From Solanum dulcamara (taxonomy: Eukaryota; Streptophyta; Magnoliopsida; Solanales; Solanaceae), in the NCBI RefSeq assembly GCF_947179165.1, contig NC_077248.1:52729732-52793731 (forward strand): a stretch of DNA of 64,000 bases. The letters run 5' to 3'. The notes beneath the pieces were generated by a model, which had not been told where the DNA came from, ran no database searches, and was given only the letters and a program-made list of their open reading frames with translations. How positions within the stretch are numbered: the first letter of the stretch is position 1; each line of letters begins with the position of its first letter. The translations under genes were made by a program, and so were the position numbers. Shown in pieces: positions 35,233 through 47,339 of this stretch.

Positions 35233-38200
35233 TGTTATACCTTATTTTTATCGAGGTTCAAGGATAAAACACAACTTATAGACTCTAAAAGGATTAATTA
35301 TTATATAGAGTCACCACCTAATTTATTAAGGAAAATAAGAAAACATATTTGATGTATGACATGTATGACTCACATTTCAATTTGCGAAAAATCAATTTAG
35401 ATTCTAGGTATGGTTTACATTATTCCAAAGGGAAGGTGTTAGACAACCTTCAAAATCTACAAAATGTGGTACCCCGCTAGACTTAATTTATCAAAGATGG
35501 AGGGGATAAAAAAATTATATGTACTAAAACTGTATAAAAATATATGTATAAAGGAGTATATATCAAGTAAACAATGTATATTATTGTCAATTAGGTGTAT
35601 GAAAATATGAGAAAGACTATATAATTGTATATAAAAAAGTAATTTTTATGTAATATTAAAAGAATTACCCTTTATTAATTAAAAAAAGGAACTCTTTTAC
35701 CATATGAAAAGAAAAACACATTTTGTAATATATGAAAAGAAAATACTTCTTTAATAGAAGAGAAAACAAAATCTCAAATAACATTTAAACTTACAATATC
35801 AATGAGAGAATAAATTATGAAAAAACATTTTAAAGTAAAAAAATTATTTATATTGTCTAAAAATATGAATTAACTGATTAAATAATTAAATTTTTTTATG
35901 TAAGTATTTACGACCTAAGTTTTACATAAGTGTATAGGCCGAGGGGGAAGTGTGAAGGGGTGTATGTATGTACGTGTAGATAGGTATGCTGTTGAAACTG
36001 TGGAAATTAAGGACGGTGAATTGAAATTGAAATAGTAATTGAAATTGTATTTTGTTGCAGAAGGAAATTAATATTGTTGTGTATTGTAGTGAATGAGTTA
36101 GTAGGAATTGGATACGTAGGAATTGAGGTGTAGATTAGTTTGAAAAATGATAATGTATAGGTGTTGAAAAATTGGTAGTATATAGGTGTTGAAAAGTAAT
36201 AGTGCATAGGTGTTGAAAAATTGATAGGCTAATTGTTTGAAAATAATAATGTATAGGTATATAGGTGTTGAAAAATTGGTAGGCTAGTTGTTTGAAATTA
36301 ATAATGTATAGGTATATAGGTATTGAAAAATAATAATGTAGCTAGTTGAATAATAATATTTGCCCAAAGTCAATAATATACACAATAAAAAATAAAAAAT
36401 TTTGAACTTCGTTCGAATAACTTCTTCGAAAAGTAACTCTGGGTTGAATCTCTGTAAAGACATTTAGTAAAAGTGTTAGTAATAGATAAATATGGACCAA
36501 AATAATAATAATAATAATAAAAAATAAAAATAAAAAAATAAAAATAGGGAGGCCTCGAAAACCGACAGAGAGAATTTTTCATTGGCCAATTTTAAATTTT
36601 ACCATATAACGTATATAAACTTAAACTAAATTTTTGTCTTTTAAAATGGGGAGGCCTCGAAAATCGATGGACAAATTTTTTCATTGGCCAATACTTTTAG
36701 CTTGCGATATATTTTCAATCATAAAATTACACAAGACTAATAAAAATAATAAAAAGTAATATGCACTATCTATATAATACACAACATAAAAAAATAATTT
36801 ATCATAAAAATAATTGAATGATGACAAAATGATAAGAATAATCGAATGACAACAATGTGGCAATACAATTCACTTGATGGGTCATATGTAAATAAAATAA
36901 AGCAACACGATGGTCAAATAAAATAAAATACGACAGAGAAAGTGAGATCAACAAAAAATACCACTACACAATAAGTAAAACTAAATCAACTTAAGAAAAA
37001 CATAACCGATTCAACAACTAAAATGCAAAACGATAAACAACAATTAAGAATAAAAGCAAAGCAAAACAAGTATTAATCAACATTTAGAATAAAAACTTAA
37101 CCAGGAAAGAACCTGTCTGCCAGAGCTTGGCATTGACCAAAAAAAATAATTTACTGCAAATCTTATACAAAATGCATGAAACTAACAAAATAATAAAAAA
37201 ATAAAGTAACCAATAATTGAATCAAACATAAACTAAAAGTGATAGAAAAAGGAGAGAAATGAACAACACTAAATAAATAAAATAGCTACACAAAACAGTC
37301 ACATATTATTTAAAAAGAAAAAAACACCATTAAATTAACTAAAACTCCTAATCACAAACCCACATTCACAGAAGCATCAAAATAAGTTCAAATCAAGACC
37401 AAAACATCAAAGTAGTTGCTGGAAACAATGGTGTCACTGGAAAGTTGTGAATCCGTTCTAAAGAAAGACAACTCAGATCTAAAATAATTAATCAGTAAGA
37501 GAATAATAAGAAAAAGGGAAAGGAGACAACCTGGCTACTATTATGATCGACGAAACTCGTTCGATCTATTGTTGTTGTTGTTGCCGGTATTTGCTGATTC
37601 ATTGGTTATAGAGTAATGGATCTGTTTTCTTCGGTGCTTTTGAGCTTGTTGGCGGCGTTTGTGATGTGGTGAGGTATTATTGGCGCTTGACAGAAGCTTG
37701 GTGAATCGGAAAGGAACATTGAGTTTGTGTTTGGGGAAGATGAAGAGGAAAAAGAGTAGTTGGGAAGTAGTTATCTATCCATAGGAAATTGTAAATATAG
37801 GTGTATATATGTTTGGTCGGTTGGTGAAATAGGAAATTGGTTTGTTAAAATTGTTTATGTATGGAATTGGGCTTTGGGTTGAAATGGGTTTAGATATATT
37901 GTAGTGGGGTTGGGCCAATATAAAGGGAAAATGGGTTCAATTGGCTATAATTGCAATTTAAGAAATAACCACATGGTTTCAATTATAGACAAAATAAAAT
38001 TAAGAATTAACCGAATTTGAAATTAATTAGTGAATTTGGTTAAAAATTAAATAAGATAAAATAAACTAATTAATTAACAAGCTTCTTAATTTTAATAAAG
38101 TAAAATGATTTACTTAATTATGAACTAATTAATTTAAAAATATAGACTACTAATTTACAAAATAATTAATTAAAACAAAATCTTTTTGAGATTATTTTTT

Positions 38201-38557
38201 GGATAAAATGATAAAATTACTTTAAATTAACTAAAAAAATATTTTTGGATTTTTAAAATTAATTATTTCAAATTGTTTAAAATTGAAGAAGCTCAATGAT
38301 TAATTTGTGTTGTGGAGGGTCAAAATTGGGTGTCAACGTGGATAAAAATCTTATTATTTACGAAACTAAGAATACTTATCCATAAATTATTAAAAGGGAA
38401 AAATGAGAGTTAATTCATAAAAATCCTAAAATAAGGATAATTATTAATAATATTTTTAACTGAAAAATATGTAAAATATTATATTTTATGCTCTTTAACG
38501 ATCAAGAAGTCTGAAATGTTAATTTTGAGCACAAATAGCCAAAATTGGGTGTCAACT
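35233..38557 (+). mobile_element. Element B 5' LTR, about 3.3 kb
   Basis: It runs from TGTTATACC to GGGTGTCAAC (CA end mutated). It holds GGTGTTGAAAAATTGG repeats (36160-36330), an AAT run (36500-36520), two copies of a 103-bp unit (36541, 36644) and then about 1.9 kb matching the 3' LTR closely. A 34-bp stretch near 38390 is absent from the 3' copy. Confidence 0.75.
36541..36700 (+). repeat. 103-bp tandem unit in B 5' LTR (about 1.6 copies)
   Basis: Units start AAAATAGGGAGGCCTCGAA (36541) and AAAATGGGGAGGCCTCGAA (36644), with CATTGGCCAATTTTAAATTT and ATATAAACTTAAACTAAATT between. The 3' LTR has one more unit (47357, 47461, 47562). Confidence 0.8.
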
Positions 38558-39169
38558 ATTTGTCCTTTTTCAGCTGAAGATAGCGTAGAAGTCTTAGGGC
38601 GAAAACGTTGACATGCAGCCAAATTTGCTCGACAAAAGATTATTTTTTATAAAAATAAATAAATAAATAAATTGATTAAACTCTGATTGAGAGTTGCCTA
38701 CATACCTCGAGATGCATGAGGATCGGGTCATGTATAGTTTGAAAGTTGAGGTAATAGCCTCTTGTCTTGTTGTTTGGAGTTGACGACTCTGGTCCTATTA
38801 AAAGGTCTCATACGTTCCCAATATCTCTTCCAAAATATTCCCAAATATCGAGTTGTGATAGTTTGGAATGCAAGACTGTGCACTTGCTGGAGAGAAAGAA
38901 TGATTATGTCCCTGTGACGATGGAACTCTGCATAGAGCTTTCTACATATCTCGAGTGTCGTGAGAATCATGTTAATGTAGCTCAAAATGCGACGTTGCGG
39001 TAAATTTTGATTGACTATCAAAATTTGCCTAGTGTTGAGATGACACTGTTTTTTTTGTGATAATGGTAGATAGAATTTAGTACAAAACGGAGCCAAAATG
39101 TAATGTAAAGGGCCATCGACTGGCAGGGCAAGCATGTACTATAAAAGGCCTCTGATTGATCGGACAACA

Positions 39170-39985
39170 AAATGTAAAAGCCTATAAAATATACTTAAAA
39201 GGTAAAATACCCATATTAAAAGGTAGGTGCTTGTAAAAATTTATTGAAACCACTCACTAGAGTGTGGATACATGCGTTAAATGGTGGGTGCATGTAAAAA
39301 TGTACTGAAATATCCACATTAGAAGGTGGGTGCCTATAAAATATACAGAAATACCCGCATTAGAAGGTGAGTGCCTATAAAATGTATTGAAATACTCGTA
39401 TTACAAGGTGGGCACGTGTAAAATGTATTGAAATATCCACATTAGAAGGTTGGTGCCTATAAAATGTACTGAAATACCCACATTAGCAGGTGAGTGTCTA
39501 AAAAATGTACTGAAATACCCGTTTTAGAAGGTGAGCACCTGTAAAATGTATTGAAATACCCGTATTAGAAGGTGGGCGCCTGTAAATGTATTGAAATACC
39601 ATATTAGAAGGTGGGTGCCTATAAAATGTACTGAAATACCCGCATTAGAAGGTGGGTTTTTATAAATGTACTGAAGTACCCGCATTAGAAGGTGGGTGCC
39701 TATAAAATATACTAAAATACCTATATTACAAGATGGTCACATGAAAAATGTATTGAAATACTTGCATTAGAAGGTGGCGTTTGTAAATGTACTGAAAAAT
39801 CCACATTAGAAGGTTGGTGGCTATAAAATGTACTGAAATATAGGCATTAGAAGGTAGTGCTTATAAAATGTACTAAAATACTCATATTAGAAGGTGAGCA
39901 CCTGTAAAATGTATTAAAATACCCGTATTAAAAGGTGAGCGCCTGTAAATGTACTAAAATACTCGTATTAGAAGGTGACTGCCTT
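39170..39985 (+). repeat. 41-bp minisatellite, about 19 copies
   Basis: The unit is close to ACCCGCATTAGAAGGTGGG plus TGCCTATAAAATGTACTGAA plus AT. Copies differ by substitutions and 1-3 bp indels, and units ending TGTATTGAAAT or TGTACTGAAAT are interspersed. It lies inside element B. Confidence 0.95.
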
Positions 39986-41384
39986 GGCTTAAGAGTTGAT
40001 GCCAGTATTTGAAGACAGAAAACATGAATTATTATTTTTTTCATTTCATTTTGTGTGTGTTTGTTTTTGTAAGAAATGTTGAAAAGTGAAAAAGATAAAA
40101 TCACATCTTGACTTCAGTTGATACTAAACAATTAGTATTGTGCATAAGAATTCCACTGTCTTTTCTAAGCTAACCGAGATCAACATCAAAGTAATTTCTA
40201 TAGTTTCAAGTGGTACCTCAAACAAACCTAAGTGTCAATACGATTTGTTCGTCTTGTTTTAAAACGAAGTTTTGAACTATATATGTCCCTTATGTTTCAA
40301 GTGCACTCACTACAAAGAAAGTCCTAATTTTTACATATTTGAATATTTTAATTTAGGACATTTTGGAAAGTATGCTCACGCTCAGAATGATATTCATGCA
40401 TACAATTGTGATACTATAAGCTTGGCCTTTATGTAAGTATCCACTAATGTGAGAACACTTGGAATAATATCATGTAGGACTTGTTGTTGGCTTGTAATGT
40501 AGGCTTTGGGGATAGGTATACTATTATTCTGGGTAAAAAGGACTAAATCTTCCTTGAACACGCACTGTATCTATGCTTTTGACATTTGTTGTGCATCGAC
40601 AATTGATCTTCTTTGTTGTATCGTCCCTTTTTTTATTTGTTTTATATTCCTTTGAATCATTTGTTGTTGGAGTCCTTTCCACCTCTTTTGTCGAATCATT
40701 TTTTAAAAGTTTCTCCACCTTTGTTGGAGCATATTTTTTTTTGATTTTGTGGTTTTTTAAAGACATATTTTCAATTTTGTTCTTCTGGGACTTTAGCATC
40801 TTTTGTCTTTGACGTCTTTGATCTTGGTTCTTTGTCCGTAATTCGCACATTTTAGTGTGCTCAGGAAGGTTGGTCCAAGAGAGGAATAATGCATTTAAAC
40901 ACTCAAAGAGAATAGGTTAAAATGTGATTGTCTAATGAAAAGGCTCCAAGCTCAAAAAGGGGAATGCTAGGGAAAATATCATTTGGTAGGCTATGAAAGA
41001 CACAATCGGGTCAAAGAAGGCCTACAATCATTTCCCAACCAATTGTAACTCATGATTTTGCCTCAACAGACATTTAGGTCAAGTTGTAGATCAACATTGC
41101 AATGTAATGAATTAATCTAAGGCTTACCACACAAATGCACATGAAACAATGAGGTTGATTTTGTTCTTGTATTAGATGTATGCAAGATAATTCGATAAGT
41201 GTCACTAAGGTGCAATTAAGAGATACCAATAGAATCTATGGTTTACCATGAAATTGATCCTCTCCATCATACCAAATATTTCTTCCTCATGCACACTCCT
41301 AACTATGTTGATTACAATCAAGTCCAGATTTTGATTCATTTTTATTTTTATTTTTTTAAAAAAAATTATTCGAAAAATAAAAAT

Positions 41385-41680
41385 AAAAATGGGACCGAAC
41401 CCAAATGAGGGTTGCCTACGTATCTTATAGAAAACAAGAATTAGGCCTGCGTAGTTCAGTAAACTATAGTATAAGATGCTAAGCAAGCAAACAATTTTTT
41501 TAAAGAGTACCAAACCCAAGAAGGATTTCCTACGTATCTCATCGAGATGAGAATTAGATTCGCTTATTTTGTGAAGATACAAACTAAATGTATGTACAAA
41601 CTCTTTTTTTCTCTTTTATAAGAAGAAATACCGAACCCAAGAAGGGGTGCCTACGTGTAGTTCATGAAAATACGGTAGCA
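41385..41680 (+). repeat. Three degenerate CCGAACCCAAGAAGGGTTGCC repeats
   Basis: ACCGAACCCAAATGAGGGTT-GCCTACGTATC (41393), ACCAAACCCAAGAAGGATTT-CCTACGTATC (41510) and ACCGAACCCAAGAAGGGGTG-CCTACGTG (41630), spaced about 120 bp. Related words occur at 38688. Confidence 0.75.
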
Positions 41681-42764
41681 AATGTATGTGTAAAAAAAAT
41701 AATTCACCTCTAGAAGAAATGTAAGACAAAAATCAAGATATTTACCAAATATAAAAAGATATACAAAAATTAATGCAAAAGATATAGACAAACTCAGAGC
41801 GATGTCTCGTATGCTGGGTGTTGGCGACATCCTCGATGAGAGAGTGTCTCTCGACTGTTTGTGGAATGTTATTGTTGTGATCTCCCAATTTCTTATGGGG
41901 TGATCATTATTGTGATTATCTCCAATTATTGTTGAAGACTACATGTTGTGGCCTCTTAGTTATTTGCGAGGGCATTTATTGGTGTGCTACTTCCTAGAAT
42001 ATCTCTAAGATTGTGTGTCAATGTGATTATCCAATTATATATCATGGTGATCACCTCCGAATAAATGGGAATAGTACTTCTGTAAACAAATGAGAAAGGA
42101 GTGAAACTAGGGAAGTCATGAAAAAAATATAATAATGTAATTACATGACTGAAAACTTCCCTGATTTGCCTGTCCCATTGAATATTGATGCCTCAAAAAG
42201 TTTGAGGTCCGATATTATCTCATGTGAAGTTAAGAGATTATTTACCCTGCAAGAATCAAATAACAAAGTATCAGAGTCGCTCTCAGATCATAAGACTAAG
42301 AAGGATTAGAGTTAGGCCATGGGAACAAGTGATGCATCTAATTTGAAATCGAATATTAGTGTGATTCTCTTATGAGTTTCAAGGATTATGTTGTTCCTCC
42401 TTCGCCACTGTCGGAAGAATTGAATGACTGAGGGAGTGTTGAACTCTTGATTTTGAAAGTAAAGGCCAAACTCCATATTTCATAACCTACGATGCTCGAA
42501 AAAAACTTATATCCTATGCTCTGGGATCAAAGTCAAGTAAAGATTTGAATGTAAGACCAATATTGACACTAATGTCAGTGAGATTTGGATTTGAGGAAAT
42601 TATTGATTTGCGCTCTCAACAGAACTTTGGAGAGCATATTTGAGGTATTTCAAAAATAATTTCTAAAAGAAATATAATTTCTTTTATAGACGCTTCTTCA
42701 TAATTTTTGTCATCATCTGTTTCTTTGACCATGACAGCAAAAGTATCTTTTTGCTTTATGGATT

Positions 42765-43262
42765 CTAAGTATGCGTTGACTTGTCCATATAATGGACTGT
42801 TTTCTGAATATCTTCCAGATTAATTGAAGGAACATCTTCCTTGGGAGTGGATGAAGATGCTTTACCTACTTTGGAATTTATCAAACTCTTGTTTTCCATT
42901 CTTAAAACAGGAAAGTTGCTAGATGAAGAAGAACCATATGATGGTCTTTGTGAAGGGGCGGATCTTCCCCTGCCTTTAGCTCTGTTGTTATTGCGGCCTC
43001 TAATTATAGACCACGATGGGTCTGCCATATCTGCAAACATAATGTATTTATGGAATTCAAAGAAATCATCTACATCAAGATAATAGGGATCATCATCATC
43101 TTCATAAGAATGAATAGAGAAATGAAATTGTTCCATTTCTTCTCTAATAATATCTGCAATTATCTGATCAAGAATTTTTTCCTGAATATCATGGCCTAAA
43201 GGAATTGCCTTTAGAATTGTTATAAGGGTTTTATCATCAAAAAAGGCTATAAAATAATGCAT
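42765..43262 (-). CDS. EPRV ORF downstream of RNase H, 165 codons, function not recognised
   Basis: The ATG at 43262 lies within a few bases of the end of the RNase H frame and opens 165 codons without interruption. It has a hydrophobic start (MHYFIAFFDDKTLITILKAI), an acidic middle (SYEDDDDPYYLDVDDFFEF) and a basic Gly/Arg/Ser stretch (RGRNNNRAKGRGRSAPSQRP). The frame seems to continue past its stop in another phase toward 42660. Its place after pol is where several caulimovirid genera carry a transactivator or accessory ORF, but sequence similarity to those was not evident, so no function is assigned. Confidence 0.55.
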   Translation of the reverse strand: MHYFIAFFDDKTLITILKAIPLGHDIQEKILDQIIADIIREEMEQFHFSIHSYEDDDDPYYLDVDDFFEFHKYIMFADMADPSWSIIRGRNNNRAKGRGRSAPSQRPSYGSSSSSNFPVLRMENKSLINSKVGKASSSTPKEDVPSINLEDIQKTVHYMDKSTHT

Positions 43263-43264
43263 TT

Positions 43265-45450
43265 TAACTGGTTAAGTATTTCTTAGATAGGAAGTCAGGT
43301 AAGGAATTATCAACTCCCTTTTTATATTAAATATCAAAATTGAATGGGGCCAATTGAGCCTGCCACCTAACAAATATTAATTTTGAGGCATCATGTTTAA
43401 AATCTTTGTCAAACATATATTTGACTGATTGAACATCTGTTTTGATTATGAATCGTTGATTATATAAGTCATCCTGAAATTTCAAAATACATTTAACAAT
43501 ACATAGCATTTCATGGGCCACAGTTGCATATTTTCGTTGGGCCTCTGTCCATTTGCTTGAATGAAATCTTATAAGATATTCATGTTTATCATTAGGATTT
43601 ACTTGTTTAAGTATTCCTCCATAACCAATATTGGAAGTATCTATTTCAATTATTTTTGGCCAAGCTGGGTTAGCCAATGTTAAACAAGGTAAAGATTTAA
43701 CACGTTGTTTAACTGATTTTACTAATTCAGTTAGACTATCAGTCCAAAGAGATAGATGATTCTTTTTTAATCGTTCATATAATGGGGATAAATCTCGAGA
43801 TAGATTTTTATAAAAAGGAGAAATATAATTTAAACTTACCAAAAATTTTTGAAGCATAGTTCTATCTGTTATAATATCAGAAAATTTTGAAGCAAAGTCA
43901 ATTGATCTTTAAATAGGCGTAATTTTACCTTGACAAATATTATGGCCAAGGAATCTAACCTCTGTTTGGAATAAACTCATTTTTGGTTTAAATATAACCA
44001 AACCATTTTGTATAACTATTCTTTTGAAAATATCAAGATGTTTGATATGAATTTCAAAAGTCTTTGAGTAGACTAATATATCATCAGTATAAATAATGAT
44101 AAAATCCAAATAAGGATAAAATATATCATTCATAATTTTTTGAATTTCAGAGGGGATATTTTTTAATCCATAAGACATTACGTTCTATTCATATTGCCCA
44201 AAGGGGACATTAAAAGCAGTTCTATAAGTATGCTCTTTAAAAATTTGAATTTGTCAATAACCTCATTTTAAATCAAATTTTGAGAATATATTGGCATCAT
44301 ATAATCTTGATAATAGATCTATTTTGTTTGGAATAAGATACCTAATCCATTTTAAGAATTTATTTAGTGATTTGTAATTTATTACTAACCTGGTTACACC
44401 ACGTTCCTTTTCTGTTGCATTATTAACATAAAAGGCAGTACAAGATCATGTCGAATTTGATGGCTTTATCAAACCTTTTTGTAAAATATTATCAATTTCT
44501 TTTTTACAAAATTCCACTAATTCAGTATTCATTTGACAAGGACGTGACTTAGTGGGAATATTTTCTTCAGATAAATCATCTTCATATGGAAGAGTTACAA
44601 TATGCTTTTTTCTATTCCAAAAAGCACTGGGATGATCGGCACAAACATCAATAGCTAGTTGTTCAGAGATTAATTTAATCTTTTCTTGTACTTTAGCCGA
44701 CTTCAATGTATCATAAATATTTAAACTGTATATTTTCATCTTTAAAGAGTCTACATGCTTTTATTTCATATGGATTAAAGCATTTATATCTCTTGTGACT
44801 GGTTCAGTTATAAACGAAAAATATATTTTTTTATTTTTATAATTGGAAGTGAATCCTTTCGCATCTATTTTTGGAAAAGGATGTATTGTATTAATAAAAG
44901 GGGTTCCAAGTATAATTGGAGGATGCATCTAATCTTTGACTAATAAAAAGAAATGAGGAATGCAAACTTTATTCTGACAAATATGAGTGTTAGATAACTT
45001 ATATTTTATATCTAAAGTATGTCAAGATGCAGATTTAACAACATAAGTAGTTTTTTCAAAATATTTTGAAGGAATTAATCCTTCTTTAATGGTAAATTCA
45101 TTATTAATTAAAATGGTACATTTAATATACTAACGATGAGCAGTTACAATCTGTAACATTCCTAAAAATGAATTTTGTTTAGAAGAAGGTTTACTAATTT
45201 CACCAATCTCTTCTTCTTGGGTTAGGACGTCAATCTTACCTTTCCCTTTATCAGAGGGGAGTGACGATTCCGAATCATATTTATTATCATTAGTTTCTAA
45301 TTGAGAGATCCTATAATCATGAATCATCTGATTTTGTCTAAGAGCTTTGATTTCTTTTTTGAGTTTTTCTACTTCAAATTTTATATCATCTAAAGAAGTA
45401 TCCCTTATTATAGTATCAGTCTTTGTATCAAGACTAGCAAGGACTATCAT
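43265..45450 (-). pseudogene. EPRV protease-reverse transcriptase-RNase H polyprotein, broken
   Basis: One reading frame runs from ATG 45450 to about 43327, interrupted by several stops (among them 45130 side, 44445-44443 and 43908-43906), with a final shift near 43325 before the end at about 43265. In order: a coiled-coil-like segment (FEVEKLKKEIKALRQNQ), a protease region near 45120-44850 with LGTPF, then RT. The RT catalytic box is YTDD at 44091-44080 (usually Y-I/V/M-DD). The RNase H has DTSNIGYGG and the RWQAQLAPFNFD end. This is the replication enzyme of the virus, copying its RNA to DNA in the cytoplasm. It is inactive here because of the breaks. Confidence 0.9.
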
Positions 45451-46978
45451 TAAAAGAATAAGGTTTTGAATCAATATGAATCTTTGTCTTAAAAGATTTA
45501 GATTTATTAGATTGGGAGCTTGTTGCCGAAGCCATATTAATAATTTTGCTCCTAGTTTCTGCATCAGAAATTTCTTTTAATAGTTCAATAACATTCTCAG
45601 AAGTAATGGTATGAACATTCAAATCTTGAAATTGAGACTGAAGTTTATAAAATTCATCAGTTTTGCATGGACAGTTATTACTTGTGCAGTTAATGCCACA
45701 ATTAGATGAAATATCATATTCATTATCGAAAAAATTAATAAGTTCAATTTCACTTTCAGATTTTTCAGATCGAGATTCGAACTCAGAGTAATATTCTGAT
45801 TCGGAACCCGAGGTGTATAATAAACCATAGACTTTATCATGAACATCTTTATCAAGTTTTAAACTTTCAAGTTTTTGCAGTTTATAATTGGGAGCAATAT
45901 GCCCATATTGACCACATTCATAGCATTTTATTTTGCTAAGATCTTTTTTAGAATAATTTTTGGTAAATCTAGTAGATTTACGATAAGACTCTTTTGCTTC
46001 ACGCTTTTCTTTACTCTTACAAGAGCGACGATATTTTCGATAGGGTCTATCTTCCCTAGAGTGACGATATTTTTTAGATTTTTTACCCATTTTATGAGAA
46101 GGGCCTTCTACAACAAATTGAGTACAAAAATCTCATAATTGAATTTTCCTCTTTTGCTATTAGCTTTTAATTGTTGAGCTAATGTAAGCTCATTGCACAA
46201 ATTTAATCCTTCTTGAGTGTATGTGCCAATTAATTGACCATAAGTATAAACATCATAAGGAATAGCTGAATGAGTTCCTCTAAGGGTTTTCTTAACTCTT
46301 TCTGCAAATAATGGTGGAAGTCCATCAATAAATTTAGTCTTCCAATGAATATTATTACTTTCAGGTAAGTCCATTACGCGACTTAAAAAGGTGTCTTTGT
46401 ACTACCTAAATTCTCCTAAATGTCGACATCGAAGTCCATTTAGAAGGTCTCTAAGAGTTTTATTTTGATTGGTAAATCTACCATTAAAATATTCTAAAAT
46501 GGTAAGAACTGATGTATAAACGGCATCCTGTCGAACATTTTCGACAGGTCTTTGAGACGTTCCTTCTTCAAAATGACTGCCTTAGTTGTTACTTCCTTCT
46601 TTATGGAAGAAGTGATAGCAGTGCGAGCATCGTCTGTTAAGAAATTATCCCACCAACCTCGTAGTCGGCCTGTAAATCCTACCACTATCATTTAACAAGT
46701 GGTATGATCATCATTATGATTTGTGGATTTACAAATAGTAGCATACATCAACATTCTATGTAAAAGTATGGAGACTTGTCTATCAGTTAAGACATCAACA
46801 TTCCATTCATAAATTTGATCACCGCTATAAGATATATTAGACTGAATCCAGTCTCTTTCTTCTATTAATACATCTTGAGGAGTAGGCCGCGGATAATAGT
46901 AAGTTAATATAGCTGGTTTAGTAGCATATTTGCTATTTTGACTTAGTTTTGCCTCTTTGCTTCGATAACTGAACCAGT
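45434..46978 (-). pseudogene. EPRV coat protein region, frameshifted, zinc knuckle missing last Cys
   Basis: Pieces in three frames: 46978-46692 (YYPRPTPQDVLIEERDW), 46691-46494 (GFTGRLRGWWDNFLTDDA), 46374-46108 (WKTKFIDGLPPLFAERVKKT) and 46090-45434. The 218-codon last piece starts with a very basic tract, then the RNA-binding knuckle at 45925-45884 reading CYECGQYGHIAPNY, where Tyr replaces the final Cys of C-x2-C-x4-H-x4-C. A Glu/Ser-rich acidic tail (SGSESEYYSEFESRSEKSES) follows. Order and motifs are those of caulimovirid capsid proteins, which package the genome. The pol frame starts inside its last 17 nt. Confidence 0.85.
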
Positions 46979-46984
46979 CACAAG

Positions 46985-47321
<337 letters not shown>

Positions 47322-47339
47322 AATGATGGAGTAAATTCA

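Larger units (their letters stand above)
38558..42700 (+). other. Element B internal region, non-coding, repeat-rich
   Basis: No gag or pol was detected. TTGAGAGTTGCCTACATACCT (38688) and three later relatives show it is one unit. It contains the 41-bp array (39170-39985), CCTACGTATC repeats (41385-41680) and short frames without recognisable domains (for example minus strand 40850-40524, Lys-rich). No convincing primer binding site follows the LTR. The boundary with the viral segment, between about 42080 and 42765, is unclear. Confidence 0.55.
42700..46980 (-). mobile_element. Endogenous pararetrovirus fragment (Caulimoviridae), minus strand
   Basis: On the minus strand, coat protein remnants (46978-45434) are followed by protease-RT-RNase H (45450-about 43265) and a further ORF (43262-42765). 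The domain order and the RT/RNase H sequences are caulimovirid, closest in style to solendo/petuvirus-like plant EPRVs; the genus is an inference. No movement protein was found, so the 5' part is lost. Stops and frameshifts break every long frame except two, so it is a relic. Its upstream end touches a TAA/ATG microsatellite, in line with the known habit of such sequences to sit in AT-rich simple repeats. Confidence 0.85.

Noticed and set aside
38728..39135. 135-codon minus-strand frame inside element B
   Set aside because: No motif; it lies beside the 41-bp minisatellite in a non-coding interior and is matched by a frame on the other strand.
40524..40850. Lys-rich 108-codon minus-strand frame
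   Set aside because: Low-complexity composition from TTTTC-rich DNA, no family resemblance.
42700..46980. Interpretation as gag-pol of element B on the opposite strand
   Set aside because: RT and RNase H are caulimovirid rather than Ty3 in style, no integrase is present and orientation is opposite to the LTRs of B.
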